NCBI GenBank assembly: GCA_029224185.1
Contig: CM055190.1
Coordinates: 1,219,791-1,283,790 of the forward strand
Length of the DNA: 64,000 nucleotides
Direction: 5' to 3'
From: Karalla daura
Taxonomy: Eukaryota; Chordata; Actinopteri; Chaetodontiformes; Leiognathidae
How positions within the stretch are numbered: position 1 is the stretch's first letter; every line of letters starts with the position of its first letter. The notes under the pieces are model-generated. The model ran no database searches. It was not told the DNA's origin and saw nothing but the letters and a program-made list of their open reading frames with translations. The position numbers were made by a program, and so were the translations under genes. Shown piece by piece: positions 23,558 through 33,433 of this stretch.

Positions 23558-26500
23558 ATGGATGGATGGATAGAAAACGCAGTGAATTAGAAAACTAGAT
23601 GCTAACACTTTTGTGTGCTAATTTAATTTAGACGTGTACATTCAAGTTACTTTTCTTTTAAACATGTGTGTGAAATACAGTTTAAGAGTATTGGTTTGGG
23701 TACTTTAGTATTCAGGTTTTATGTTCCCTACAGACCCGCGCAGCGACACCTGCCTCGCTAGAGGAGGTGCAGACATCTCTGTCCTTTGTCAGTGATGAGA
23801 AGATCCAATCAGAGCTGGACCGGGACGCTATGTGTTTAGCATTCGTAGCCTTGTCTGTGTGTTTTGTCGTGACTGGGTCTTCCAGCATGACAGTGACCTG
23901 AGGGGAGGAGGACACAGGGGACAGTGACCCGAGGGGAGAGCGGCTGTTGCCCAAAATCTGGCGATACATGGCCCCCTCAACGGGATGTGGTCATTATGAA
24001 CCCTGGGCAGGAAGCTCCCTTAAAAGCATGATGCTTCCCACCCCATGCTTCCCAGGTGGCACGGTGTTCTTGGGTTCAAACCAAAAAGCTCTATGTTGGT
24101 CTTGAAAGATTCTGGCGAATCCGGGTCACACCATTAACTGAAAGATTTGCTTTCTTTTCGATCTGGATCACGGTGTGGGATGGAGGGTTCCGTTTCCCTT
24201 CAGTGGCTGCAGGGAAAAACCAGGAAGGACGTAAGTCGTCTTGAAGATGAATTCTTTTATTTGCAAAAATTGGTCCAAACGGTCGTGCAAAATAAGTGGA
24301 GAGTTTCAAGGAAGTTGTGTACGATAATCACAGTATAAGCATCCAAGATCATGTAACGTAGCATTCAAGTAAAACTCTGTTTGCAAAAAACTTTGTTTGG
24401 AGGGAGTGGTTTCCCATCTTAGGTCTAGCTAGTGGGTGTGTGTTAGGTGAGGTAGGCCAATGAGATTATTTCTATTGTTGCCATGATTGACCATGTCAGG
24501 TTCTGCAGATACCACTATGTGGCGCCGTTAAACTATGGTACAATGTTACACAGGTGTGAAATGTCACTATTGAGGTTATGATCAAGGTGTTTGATTGAGT
24601 GGGTGTGGGAGAGGGGCTACTGTCCAGATGTAAATGTGCCTGCTCAGTGGTCCCCAGCAATGTGTGTGAATCCAGCTGGATGTGGAGAAGCTGTGGAATG
24701 TGGATGTCTCCTGTGAATTTCTTCTTTGCCCAGTTCTGTGTCTTCAAGGCTATTAGAAATGCTGAAAACCACTGAAATCTAACAGTCTCGTCTGAGCACA
24801 TGACCTTCTCCCATGGTTCTTCTGAGTCGTCCAAGATAGTCTCTGGCACATTTCAGATCTGTGGCGGCGTAGACTGTGGTCCCAGCCCTCTTCAAGTCAT
24901 TGACAAGCTCCTCCCAGCTAGTACTGGGCTGATTCCTTACCTTCCTCACGATCACTGGTATTACATGAGGTGAGATCTTGCATGGAGCCCCTGTCTAAGG
25001 GAGCTCCAGTTATCTTGGATTTCTTCCATTTTCGGAAGGTCACATCGACAGTTGTTACCTTTTCACCAGGCTGTTTATCCTGTAGCCCATCCCAGCCTCA
25101 TGCAAGACTACTACAACTTTGTCCATGGGGTACTTGGACAGCTCTTTGATCTTGGCCATTGTGGTCAGGTTGGAGTCTGCTTGACTGAGTGTGGGACAGA
25201 TTTCTTTCCTACAGATAATGAGTTTAAAGACCAGGGCTTTAAAAGACCAGCCCTGGTCCGGCCCTGGCCCGGCCCTGGTCCAGCCCTGGTCCAGCCCTGG
25301 TCCGGCCCTGGCCCGGCCCTGGTCCGGCCCTGGCCCGGCCCTGGTCCGGCCCTGGTCCAGCACCAAATTTATCAATTTATCTTACTTAGCAAAAGCAGCA
25401 TCAAAGCAGCAGTATAGCCACCTGCGTGCCGCTGTGAATGTGAAAACTTTTGGAGACGTGCATCTACCTGCAGTTGACAACGAAAAAGTGAGTGGGGCAG
25501 AAATACATTGTAGAACTGAATATTAATCGTTCTTATTTGTATCTGATGCACTCAAATTGAATCACTGCATTGAATTTACTGGAAATAGTGGGTCTGACTA
25601 ACCGTATATTATATCTATATCTATATCTATCTATATATACATCTATATATATGTATGTATATGTGCTCTAAATACCCTAGGAGAGCTGTTTGGATCTGTA
25701 ATTGTGTTCTGACTCTCCTATACCCACACATACACATTACTATAAAGTTTGAATAAATAAAGTAATAAACTGAATAACAGCAGAAGTAACTTCTGAACTT
25801 TTTTTACCTTATTTTATTTATTTCTGTGTTCCAGCTTCAGTAGCTAAACATTGCTAACAGTTATAGTAAACTTGACCACTAACCTCAGTGTTGAGCCAGA
25901 TGGAGGTTGTCAGCTGCCATGCTGGAAGACGTGGAGAAGAGCTGGACATCCTGTCAGGAATCTGCTGTGAACACTGTTGTGTAGTTGTCTTTTCTTCAAT
26001 AAATGATTCATCTCAAACCACACCCCTTGTTTGTTAACATGGTTTTATTGTTTGATCAGCTGTTCTCACATAAACTACTGAGATGGGTCGTTACAGGAGT
26101 TTGTTACCGTGGTTACCGGGTGTCTCCATACGCTGCTCTGAGACATCCAGGTCAAACCAACAATATGGTGGCCCTGAAGGGACATGACTTCATGACTGAA
26201 GTGAACGGTGGAGACACTTGTTGGTCCTTCTGATTCTGCTGCTGTCACCTCATCATTCAGGTGAGAGGCAGGTGAGACAGCCAATCAGAGCGAAGCCAAC
26301 GTGTGGTTGCCAGATCAGCATGAAAGGAGCCAGAAACGGCGTAGCTTTCCTCCCGAGTTCAGAGACTGTGCTAGCAGCAGAGAACAGGAGGAGACGCTCC
26401 TTCAGGCGTGTCCCTGCAGAGCTGAGCTGTGTCCTCTGTCGTTGTGTGCAGACTGGCCAACGGGCTGAAGAGCCGGGTGTACGACAGTAAGGGCTGCCTG

Positions 26501-26680
26501 CTCTACAGCGGGAGAGACCTGTGTGACTGTCTGGCTGACGACTGCCTGGGCTGCTTCCTGCCCTGTCCCGAGTGCAGCTCACGCAAGTGTGGTGTGGAGT
26601 GTCGCTGTGACAGGAAGTGGACCTATGAGCAGGTGGAGGTGGAGGGCGGGGACATCCTCCTCAACAAGTTCTTGCCCTAA
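21590..26680 (+). CDS. arl14ep: THAP domain + RGG linker + ARL14EP domain protein, five-exon model
   Basis: Exons: 21590-21660, 22400-22595, 22681-22803, 22903-22943 and 26452-26680. The total is 660 nt, 219 residues plus TAA, all phases consistent with GT-AG borders. Residues 1-81 form a THAP zinc-finger DNA-binding domain: C5, C10, then C54 and H57 (C2CH), conserved W36, and the closing AVPTLF motif at 76-81. Residues 90-125 are basic. Residues 126-138 are an RGG box (RGGGRGGRGGRGG). Residues 152-219 match the C-terminal domain of ARL14 effector protein (VYDSKGCLLYSGRDLCDC, then ECRCDRKWTYEQVEVEGGD), with cysteines 168, 170, 175, 178, 182, 185, 190, 194 and 196. Mammalian ARL14EP links ARL14 to myosin 1E in the cytoplasm and, as I remember it, has a different N-terminus. 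FSHB next door supports ARL14EP orthology. The 3.5-kb last intron is the weakest link: two separate genes remain possible, though the join is in frame. Confidence 0.82.
21666..21715. repeat. (CA)n microsatellite directly after a splice donor
   Basis: CA/CG alternation starts about six bases downstream of the exon 1 donor of the THAP-ARL14EP gene. Confidence 0.95.
21990..22200 (+). mobile_element. LINE 3'-end fragment (Rex/RTE-like)
   Basis: The open frame reads RWLGHLYRMPPGRLPQEVF, then TGRRPRGRPRTCWRDCVSLL. This is the familiar C-terminal sequence of fish non-LTR elements, usually followed by a GATGGATGG tail that is missing here. The fragment sits in intron 1 of the THAP-ARL14EP gene. Confidence 0.7.
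22305..22386. repeat. 18-bp tandem repeat at an acceptor site
   Basis: Four to five copies of a unit containing GTGTGATGTTCCCA end about a dozen bases before the exon 2 acceptor (22398-22399). Confidence 0.95.
23472..23571. repeat. (GGAT)n microsatellite
   Basis: About 25 GGAT units with one GGAC interruption near 23530. It may be an old LINE tail. Confidence 0.97.
23712..25200 (-). mobile_element. Degraded Tc1-like transposon inside the last THAP-ARL14EP intron
   Basis: Read on the minus strand, the start is MAKIKELSKYPMDKVVVVLH (ATG at 25159) followed by EAGMGYR. Then come VTTVDVTFRKWKKSK, a CSDETVRF catalytic-aspartate region, a GAMYRQILGNS motif near 23970 and a KHTDKAT motif. This is the expected order for a fish Tc1 transposase. 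Multiple stops and frameshifts make it inactive. It lies antisense to the host gene. Confidence 0.75.
25245..25363. repeat. CCCTGGTCCGG/CCCTGGCCCGG minisatellite
   Basis: About ten copies of an 11-12-bp GC-rich unit lie next to the Tc1 5' end. Confidence 0.95.
25364..26451 (+). other. End of the last THAP-ARL14EP intron, no exon seen
   Basis: AT-rich sequence with a TATATC-rich patch near 25610-25660. No additional exon was supported before the acceptor at 26450-26451. Confidence 0.5.
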
Positions 26681-26875
26681 ATGTCCTCTGGATGTAACTC
26701 TCTGTGATGTTACTGATTCTCATGAATTGAACAATCAATTATCAGATGTAGTTGAGCTGCTGCCTGTGGTAGAAAACAGCAGACTCTGCTCTGCCGACAC
26801 CGACTGAATGAACTCTCTGAACTGTCTTCCTTAACTGTCTTTTTTCTGCTCTTACCATCGTGTTCACTCTAGAAC

Positions 26876-26881
26876 AATAAA
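26876..26881 (+). terminator. arl14ep: Polyadenylation signal of the THAP-ARL14EP gene
   Basis: AATAAA lies about 200 bp after the TAA stop codon, a normal spacing for a short 3' UTR. Confidence 0.75.
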
Positions 26882-27772
26882 CTCTTGATAAGAAATGAGT
26901 GAATTATTATCGTGGATGCAAAACAGTGTGATTCAATGTTTCTGTTTATCCATCATCTCCAGCTCAGGTCAACCTTCACCTGGAGACAAACGTCTCCTCT
27001 CTTGATCTCCTGATCAATTCTTTGATAGGTGTGATAGTTGCTGATCGATCACTGTCCAATGATCGTGATCCAGGAGCCTCTCTACTCTCCCTCTGCTGCT
27101 GTCACCATGGCAACCTTAATAGAGAGAGGCCTGGTCTGGTAGTAACAGCAGTAGAAGCCTTAACCCTAAGAAAGAATCTAAGTATTCTCAAGAAGATGTT
27201 GGTGAATGAGGCCCATTGAGTCTACCTTGTGCATGAAATGTGTTTTTAGAAATAAATATTGATTGATTGGTTGGTTCATTGAATCATTGGTTGGTTCATT
27301 GATTGATGGATTTTCCTCTGTCAGGACACAGGTGAGGACACTGTTGTCCTCTCAGCGAGCTTCACCTTTCTCAGGACTCCTACCTCCAGACCAACTCAGC
27401 TCAAGTCATGGAGGCAGACATACAGCAGCCGTCTGCTGGTTGACCTCCAGGTCCGCATGTAGTTCCAGGAACTAAACCACTTTTGTTGTAATGCAGGTCA
27501 TAGACAGCTTCATTTGAAATGCTATTTTTATCAAAACAGGATCAGTTATCTAACACTGATCCACATTTATTTTAATGTTGGTAAGAAGCAAATAGTTTTT
27601 AGTGCAGGAACTCAGTTCCCCATCATACCGTCTCTATTCATCCATCATGTGTCCTGTCTGAGGAGGAGCTCCAGAGGTTCCAGGAACTAACTGTGTCCAC
27701 CACCATGTGTTTGTGAAGCTCTGAGCCTGTGACAACATGAAGCAGAGTCAGGGCTGATGCTGCTGCCAGGAC
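26882..27772. other. Convergent intergenic spacer between arl14ep and fshb
   Basis: Under 0.9 kb separates the two facing polyadenylation signals. No gene was recognised. There is a short GATTGATTGGTTGG repeat near 27260-27310. Confidence 0.6.
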
Positions 27773-27778
27773 TTTATT
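27773..27778 (-). terminator. fshb: Polyadenylation signal of fshb
   Basis: AATAAA on the minus strand lies only 23 bases after the fshb stop codon, implying a very short 3' UTR. Confidence 0.7.
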
Positions 27779-27800
27779 GCAGGAACTGGTCTGGTTCTGT

Positions 27801-28028
27801 CTACAGCTCCTGCCCCCCGGGGCAGCTGGGCACCAGCTCGGTGTAGCGGTCACAGCTCTGGTTCTCATCGCAGGCAGCACATCTGCAGCTCTGGGCCACA
27901 GGGACGCTGAAGGCAGTGGGGCAGCCAGGCACCTGTCTCACCTCCCGGGACCACAAGCCCAGACACACCTTGTGGTTGAAGCCTGGTGGGCCCAGGATGT
28001 TGGTGTCCTGCCAGACAGACCGCAGGTT

Positions 28029-28065
<37 letters not shown>

Positions 28066-28546
28066 AAGACACAAAGTTGGTGTCCTGGGGAACAGACACA
28101 ACGACAGACAGGCAGATAGATGGACGGAGAGACAGACAGAAGGACAGACAGACAGATAGACAGAGACAGACACTTTTCATCTTGTTTTCAGACACACCGC
28201 TTTCTGCCCTGTAGGGCAGTATCCAGGGGTGTACCCAGCCAACCCTGACAAAATTGCCCCCCGCCCCCCACCATTCTCCCTGGACCTGAACACACACTAG
28301 TTACCAGATAACTGGGTTACTGAGTTACCGGGTTACCAGATCACTGGATGGTATAGCTGTGGTTACCTCGCTGAGGCAGTATCCTGCACAAATGCTGACC
28401 TCTGTGGTCACGTTGCTGGAGCCGCCACAGTCCTCCAGGGGCAGGCTGTAGGTGGCCAGACGACAGCCCTCACAGCTGGGGCCCACGCGTGCCCCCATGC
28501 CCCCCCCCAGCAGCAGCAGCACTGCGGCCATCATAACTAGTAGCAT
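27801..28546 (-). CDS. fshb: Follicle-stimulating hormone beta subunit, complete
   Basis: FSH-beta pairs with the common alpha subunit to form the secreted pituitary gonadotropin. Coding exons are 28367-28546 (60 codons) and 27801-28007 (68 codons plus stop), phase 0, with GT-AG borders, giving 128 residues. A signal peptide is evident (MLLVMMAAVLLLLGGGMGA). The mature part has 12 cysteines (25, 28, 40, 53, 57, 75, 89, 101, 103, 106, 112, 122), including the CAGYC motif at 53-57 and CRCAAC at 101-106, typical of the cystine-knot gonadotropin fold. The WSREVRQVPGCP and PVAQSC segments match teleost FSH-beta. Sequons lie at N45 (NVT) and N109 (NQS). A possible in-frame upstream ATG in the preceding exon would add five residues (MDSPR). 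The neighbour ARL14EP and the divergent kcna4 match the human 11p14.1 neighbourhood. LH-beta or thyrostimulin-beta is less likely. Confidence 0.93.
28035..28175. repeat. (CAGA)n repeats in the fshb intron
   Basis: Degenerate GACAGACA units occur throughout the single intron between the two fshb coding exons. Confidence 0.9.
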
Positions 28547-28739
28547 CCTGAGAGAGAGAGACAGGGAATCGGATGGAGATCAGCATGAGGGTAGGATCAG
28601 ATCATGTTCAGATTTGTACACCACAATCAATAAAAAACATGTGACACAGGTACATAAAAATGCTTAACACAGGATGCCCCCTGCATCACCTGTCGAAGGC
28701 TGTTGAGTCTGCTGGGTAACTTTGTTTGAGAGGTCCTAC

Positions 28740-28795
28740 CTGGGACTGTCCATGCTGAGCTGTGTTTGCTCTTGTCTCCTCAGGGTATGTGGACA
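28740..28795 (-). other. fshb: Probable fshb exon 1 (leader exon)
   Basis: A donor CCCAG|GTAGGA lies at 28738-28739 on the minus strand. The sequence upstream contains an ATG at 28753 whose frame runs through the splice into the main fshb frame. The 5' end near 28795 is inferred from the TATA-like box. Confidence 0.6.
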
Positions 28796-28817
28796 TGTAG
28801 AGGGTGGACCCCTGTCT

Positions 28818-28825
28818 CTTAAATA
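28818..28825 (-). promoter_or_regulatory. fshb: TATA-like box of fshb
   Basis: TATTTAAG on the minus strand lies about 65-75 bp upstream of the exon 1 donor, a suitable distance for a start site near 28790-28795. Confidence 0.6.
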
Positions 28826-28847
28826 CCCAGAGATGCTCTAATCCCTC

Positions 28848-28855
28848 GACCTTGG
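28848..28855 (-). promoter_or_regulatory. fshb: Candidate NR5A (SF-1) site in the fshb promoter
   Basis: CCAAGGTC on the minus strand matches the SF-1 half-site (YCAAGGYYR, with the flanking G). It lies about 25 bp upstream of the TATA-like box. SF-1 is a known regulator of gonadotropin beta genes; occupancy here is inference. Confidence 0.5.
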
Positions 28856-29273
28856 TGCAAAGCGGGTCCTCCTACCTGTCTGGAGATAAAGCCCTGTCCA
28901 TGCTGGACCAGGATTGCCACAACGTGATTCCTTCCACACATGTTGTCTCTTCCACCTCCTACCTCTGTTTTCCACTCCATCACAGCCAGTTCAGCCTTGA
29001 GCTTAACTCACAGTTATCAGCAGTAAGAATCATGTTAAACAGGCACCAAAATAGAGTTAAAATTAGAAAGAACAGGCTGCAATTCTCTCTAATCACTGTT
29101 CTCGCTCAGCCCTACAGTGACACCAGGCTGAGGGGTTTCCTTCACTTATATTTAGAACAAAGACTAAACCATGCAAACCCACTGGGAGTCATGGACTAAA
29201 GCAGCCTACTGTAACCCTCCTGGACACCCTGAAAGGACATCTGGACTCTACAAACACATCTGTGATGATTTTA

Positions 29274-29313
29274 TTTCACCTACATGTAGTCATCAGACTA
29301 CATGTAGGTGAAA
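29274..29313. repeat. Perfect 17-bp inverted repeat, 6-nt loop
   Basis: Arms TTTCACCTACATGTAGT (29274-29290) and its exact complement (29297-29313) flank CATCAG. Confidence 0.97.
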
Positions 29314-29369
29314 GTTACAGTGAAAGCGACTGTAGCAGATATGCCACAGCTTTCTAGAGTTTGCACACT

Positions 29370-29465
29370 CTCATGAACTCCATCCAATCCCATTGCTCAG
29401 TTTTAACACTCTGCTCCTCGTCCCCACCCAACCCCCTTCTGCATGTCCTGCGAGGAGCAGGGGAT
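29370..29465. repeat. Dispersed repeat copy A
   Basis: Shares the pattern CATCCAATCCC..CTCAGTTTTRACACT..CTGCTCCTC..CACCCAAC..CTTCTGC with copies at 29830-29925 and, in part, 37765-37865. The family is unknown, possibly SINE-like or a MITE end. Confidence 0.6.
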
Positions 29466-29829
29466 TAGCAGTTGAAGGTCAAGACAATCGGTAGCCAGCT
29501 CCCCTGAGTTGGTAGGGCTCTCCAAAAGGAACCATTTTTCAGGGTTTTGCAGTTTAAAAAAAAAACAAAAAAACAACAGTGATGGATTGAAGAAAGAACC
29601 ATTTTGAGCATGCTCCTAACAGGATGAGTAGTTTAGTTTAGTAGTTTAGTCTACATGGGAGTTCCTGCTTGGACCCCTTGGATCAGTCCTCAGGACACTT
29701 TCAGCACTTTTTAGATATCAGCTCAAAGCTACAGTCAATGATTCTCTAGTGACTGTAGGCCTGAAAGGAAATTGACCAATCACATCTGATTGGTCTACAT
29801 GTCTCCTTGCAAGAATTCTTGCTCTCTTG

Positions 29830-29925
29830 TAACCTGCATCCAATCCCCTCACTCAGTTTTGACACTCCTTGCTCCTCTGCTCCTCCCACCCAACTTCCTT
29901 CTGCATTTCTGTCAATGTCCTACTG
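29830..29925. repeat. Dispersed repeat copy B
   Basis: Diverged copy of the 29370-29465 element in the same orientation. Confidence 0.6.
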
Positions 29926-30310
29926 AAAATGTCTGAGTGAACAGTTGTGAGGAACAATCCTGTGACTATGTCTGATGGTTTTAGGCCTCGTCCAGAAGCA
30001 GCCGGTGCCATCGAAGCCTCAAGCTCAGCATAGTTTGCAACACACTGTCTACAAAAGCCTGTCATTACTAGAAATGACATGGCCTACTTTTTAGTCACAG
30101 ATTTTAGAATTTTGGGGATGGCTTTGCATCATTTTGGTGAGGGGACCCAGACAGATGACCTCCTCTGAAACGATCTGCTGCTTTGACAAGCTGCTCAGAT
30201 GAGGGATTTAACAGGACGATGTCTCTAACATGCTCCTCTCTTGCTCTGCTTCAGTTAGGATGTCATCCACATCCTGCAATGTACTTCCCTCAGCTACAAC
30301 CAGCGGTTCT

Positions 30311-30346
30311 GAAATGTCCCTTCTCCCTGGTGAGAAGGGACATTTC
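30311..30346. repeat. Perfect 15-bp inverted repeat, 6-nt loop
   Basis: Arms GAAATGTCCCTTCTC (30311-30325) and its exact complement (30332-30346) flank CCTGGT. Confidence 0.97.
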
Positions 30347-31299
30347 ATGTCCAGAGGTGAGTAGCAGCTTGTCTCATCTCTGGGACATCGTCAATGGTTG
30401 TAACCATCAACCAAACAGTTCAGTTTCTTTCAGTTCACAGACTGAGGGTCATCAGTTTTCTCCCCAGCCAGGAGAGGCCGTCAAATCCCCCACCTGCAGA
30501 CCAAGTGTGACCCTTGTGTGATCCAGGTCTGTGGGTGGTGGACTTGGCAACAGGATGAGTGGTTTAAAATCCTACAGCAAACATGAACTCTGAGGATGGT
30601 GGTGGCAATTTCATATCATGTACTTCTTTACCTTGGTGTGTCTCCCATGTGTCAAACTGACCCTTTGTTCCACAAAGGAACCAATCAAGAGTACACAGTC
30701 TGACCAATCAGCTGTCTGAGGGCTGAGATCAGTTAACTAAAAGAGTCAAGTCAGGTGTATTGCAGGTGTATTAACAAAAACCTGCAGCCACATGGCCCTT
30801 TGGGGAATCGGTTTGACACCTCATACTCAGGTCATGACATTCAAAGATCAAAACTAAATATTAATTATGCTAAACATGTCTCCTTTGTCATCAGCGACCT
30901 CTCAGACTGTGACTGAGGAGTCTCTTCTGGTCTACACAGATTACACGGAACACATCACATAATATAATGAAGAAAGGCTACACAGACTACATTTATAATC
31001 AATGTTAAATGAAGTTCATAATGAAACCATCAGCAGAATGTCCATCGCATTCCACCCTTTTTAGCATTTCAATGCTAAACCCAAAAGTAAGCATGGAAAT
31101 TCTTCAACTAACATACTACCCTGTGTTTCTTGCCCAGTGACCTGCTCTCCCACACAGGAAACACTGATCAGCATTGATTCGTTGTTATTTTTGTTTGTTT
31201 TTCTGTCTTTTTCCTCATTCAGTTTCTGAAGCTGACCCAGCTTCAACTTAGTTTCTAGATGGTCTTTTTTTTCTCCTCTGCCAGTTTGGCTTCCTTTAA

Positions 31300-32161
31300 T
31301 GCCAGTTCTGCCCATTTTGCATATGCCTCTATCTCTGGTATGCTAGCCTCAGGCCAGTCAGAAGCAGTCAGTCAGTCACCTTCCATATCACCTTCCATAT
31401 CCGGCCTCGTCCACTGATGAAATACAGCTGGGTGAATGGCATGTAGGCCACCGTGTCCTCCCACTGCCTCCTCATTACTTAGACCGCCAACCTGCACCAG
31501 CACCTGCCTCAGTCAGTACGGGAACTTCCAGACAGATTCACCTTCCTCCTGCTGCACCTTGCTAACCTGCTCCCAGTATAGACCAACTGGAACTTCTGCC
31601 TCATGTCTGGTCAGTAGAATGCCAATGTGCTCCCCGTATGTGTCCTTGTCATCTTGGTCATAAACAGGGTGGACCACCTGCAGGTTGTGAGGGGGATCAA
31701 TTGGAAAGTTTGCACCATTCATTCTTCTTCAACAATAGTCTCAACACAACACCTCCAGCTGAGCATTGAAACTGAGGATTCCTCCATCCTTCCTCCTCCT
31801 GGACTGTATTGTGAACTGTACTGTGGTCGGGTCCCAGCTCCCAGGATTGAACTGGATGACAGTTCAATCCTCCTCTCTCGCTCAGCAGAAGCACAAGGTT
31901 CCAGTGGCTGACTCTAGAGCTGGCTGACGTCAGGGAACATCCTGTGGACACGTGTGGAGTGCAGAGCTCATAGCGCTCCCACCTGCAGCAGCAGGCTCCT
32001 GTTTCATTGATGGGGGGATTTCTGGGCTTATCGTGCTCTGTCCTTGTGAATTCAGTGGAGCAGCGTCTAAGACCAAGCCTCGCTTTGTACACTGAGCAGA
32101 TGCCCTGGTTTTAGCCTCTCGGAGCCAGAGCTCAGGGAACCCACATCTTACTCATTGACAT

Positions 32162-32239
<78 letters not shown>

Positions 32240-33430
32240 ATTTTAACTCTTAATTGTGTTAGGATAAAACATTTGGAACAACACACAGTCAAAGCAGAAG
32301 CACAAATTACTGATTGTATTTACTGACAAATAACTGCCAGACATTTGAACACTGGAAGAACGAGAAAACTCACTCACTCTGACTTCCATTACAATTGATG
32401 CAGCAGTTCACAGATATCCTAAACTGAAAGAGGAAGACTTGATGTCTCCTAGATTCTTTCTTTTGTGATCTTTGTTTTTAACTGCACCTGGAATGACATC
32501 TTGACATCAGTAGGAAAATCAACCAAAGAGCCATAATTTTCCATTGTTTTCCACTGTTAATGGTTTTCACATTTTGGGAGGTAACCATGAAAAATGAAGA
32601 AAGCATGGTAGATGCTGAGACGTAGTGTTAAAACCACAGTAGTACCTTAGACACTATGAAGTGCTTTATGTACACTACAGTAGCTCCACAGTTACCTGCA
32701 AGGGCTACAGATAAACTGTCTTAAACCCTTTCTAAACCTTTCTAAACCAGTATTTGCCAGTCTCACTTTTGCAGGGCAGATCCACCCCAGGACAGATGGT
32801 GGCGCTTTGTCTTCATTAGTTGCACTTCCCAAAGCCTCCAGCAGGGGCCAAGACAGACTGAGGCAAAAGACAACTATGCAGCTGCGTGGAACCTCCTGGC
32901 CACTAGGAGGCCCCAGTCCTCCTCGGCCAGAGCCAGACGGAGACATAAAGGAACTAAGTGGCTACTTGGGGAAGGACACGCTGAGTCCAGCTGAATTTCA
33001 ACAATTTATTGTATCAGTCACAATTTCTCACACACAGTCCCAAGTTGGAGAGGTATACAAAAAACAATTTCATCAACAGCAAAGCTCAACGATAACTCAC
33101 TGTGAAATCTTTCTCCTTGAATCATATTTACATGGTAGTAAAGCCAGTCAAAGGTAAACAGTCAAATAACCAAGATGAGTTGGCTAACAGTCAAATAAAA
33201 AAGAAAAGAAAAGAAATCGTAGCCACAACCAAAATGGCTTCAGTCTCCTGCAGCAAGAAAACCTTTGCGATGGGCTGCTCCAGGCAGCTGCTCTGGGTTT
33301 GAATCTGCACCTGACAAACGCCTTTTTGCACCTTTTTGATTTAGGAAGTTTTGTACCACTCGTCCCACAAGCCAAGAGTTTTGAGGTGCTCTTCACTTCC
33401 GTCTGATGTCCCTGCAGCTGAGGTAAGTAT
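31300..33430. other. Gene-free region with broken minus-strand frames, possibly element-derived
   Basis: Several minus-strand frames (31061-32092) are unusually open and charged, for example EAYAKWAELALKEAKLAEEK near 31320, but I cannot assign a family. No gene is called. Confidence 0.35.
32163..32236. repeat. (CA)n(TA)n compound microsatellite
   Basis: About 14 CA units run directly into about 22 TA units. Confidence 0.97.
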
Positions 33431-33433
33431 TCC

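Larger units (their letters stand above)
28900..31300. other. Upstream region of fshb, repeats and hairpins, no gene seen
   Basis: No coding sequence was recognised. The stretch holds two perfect hairpins (29274-29313, 30311-30346) and two copies of a dispersed repeat (29370-29465, 29830-29925). Confidence 0.5.

Noticed and set aside
27801..28546. LH-beta or thyrostimulin beta (gpb5) instead of FSH-beta
   Set aside because: The spacing of cysteines and the WSREVRQVPGCP/PVAQSC segments fit teleost FSH-beta better, and ARL14EP is the expected neighbour of FSHB.
31061..32092. A gag gene of the BEL/Pao element
   Set aside because: The frames are downstream of pol in the element's own orientation, which is the wrong order, and no gag motif was recognised. 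Left unassigned.
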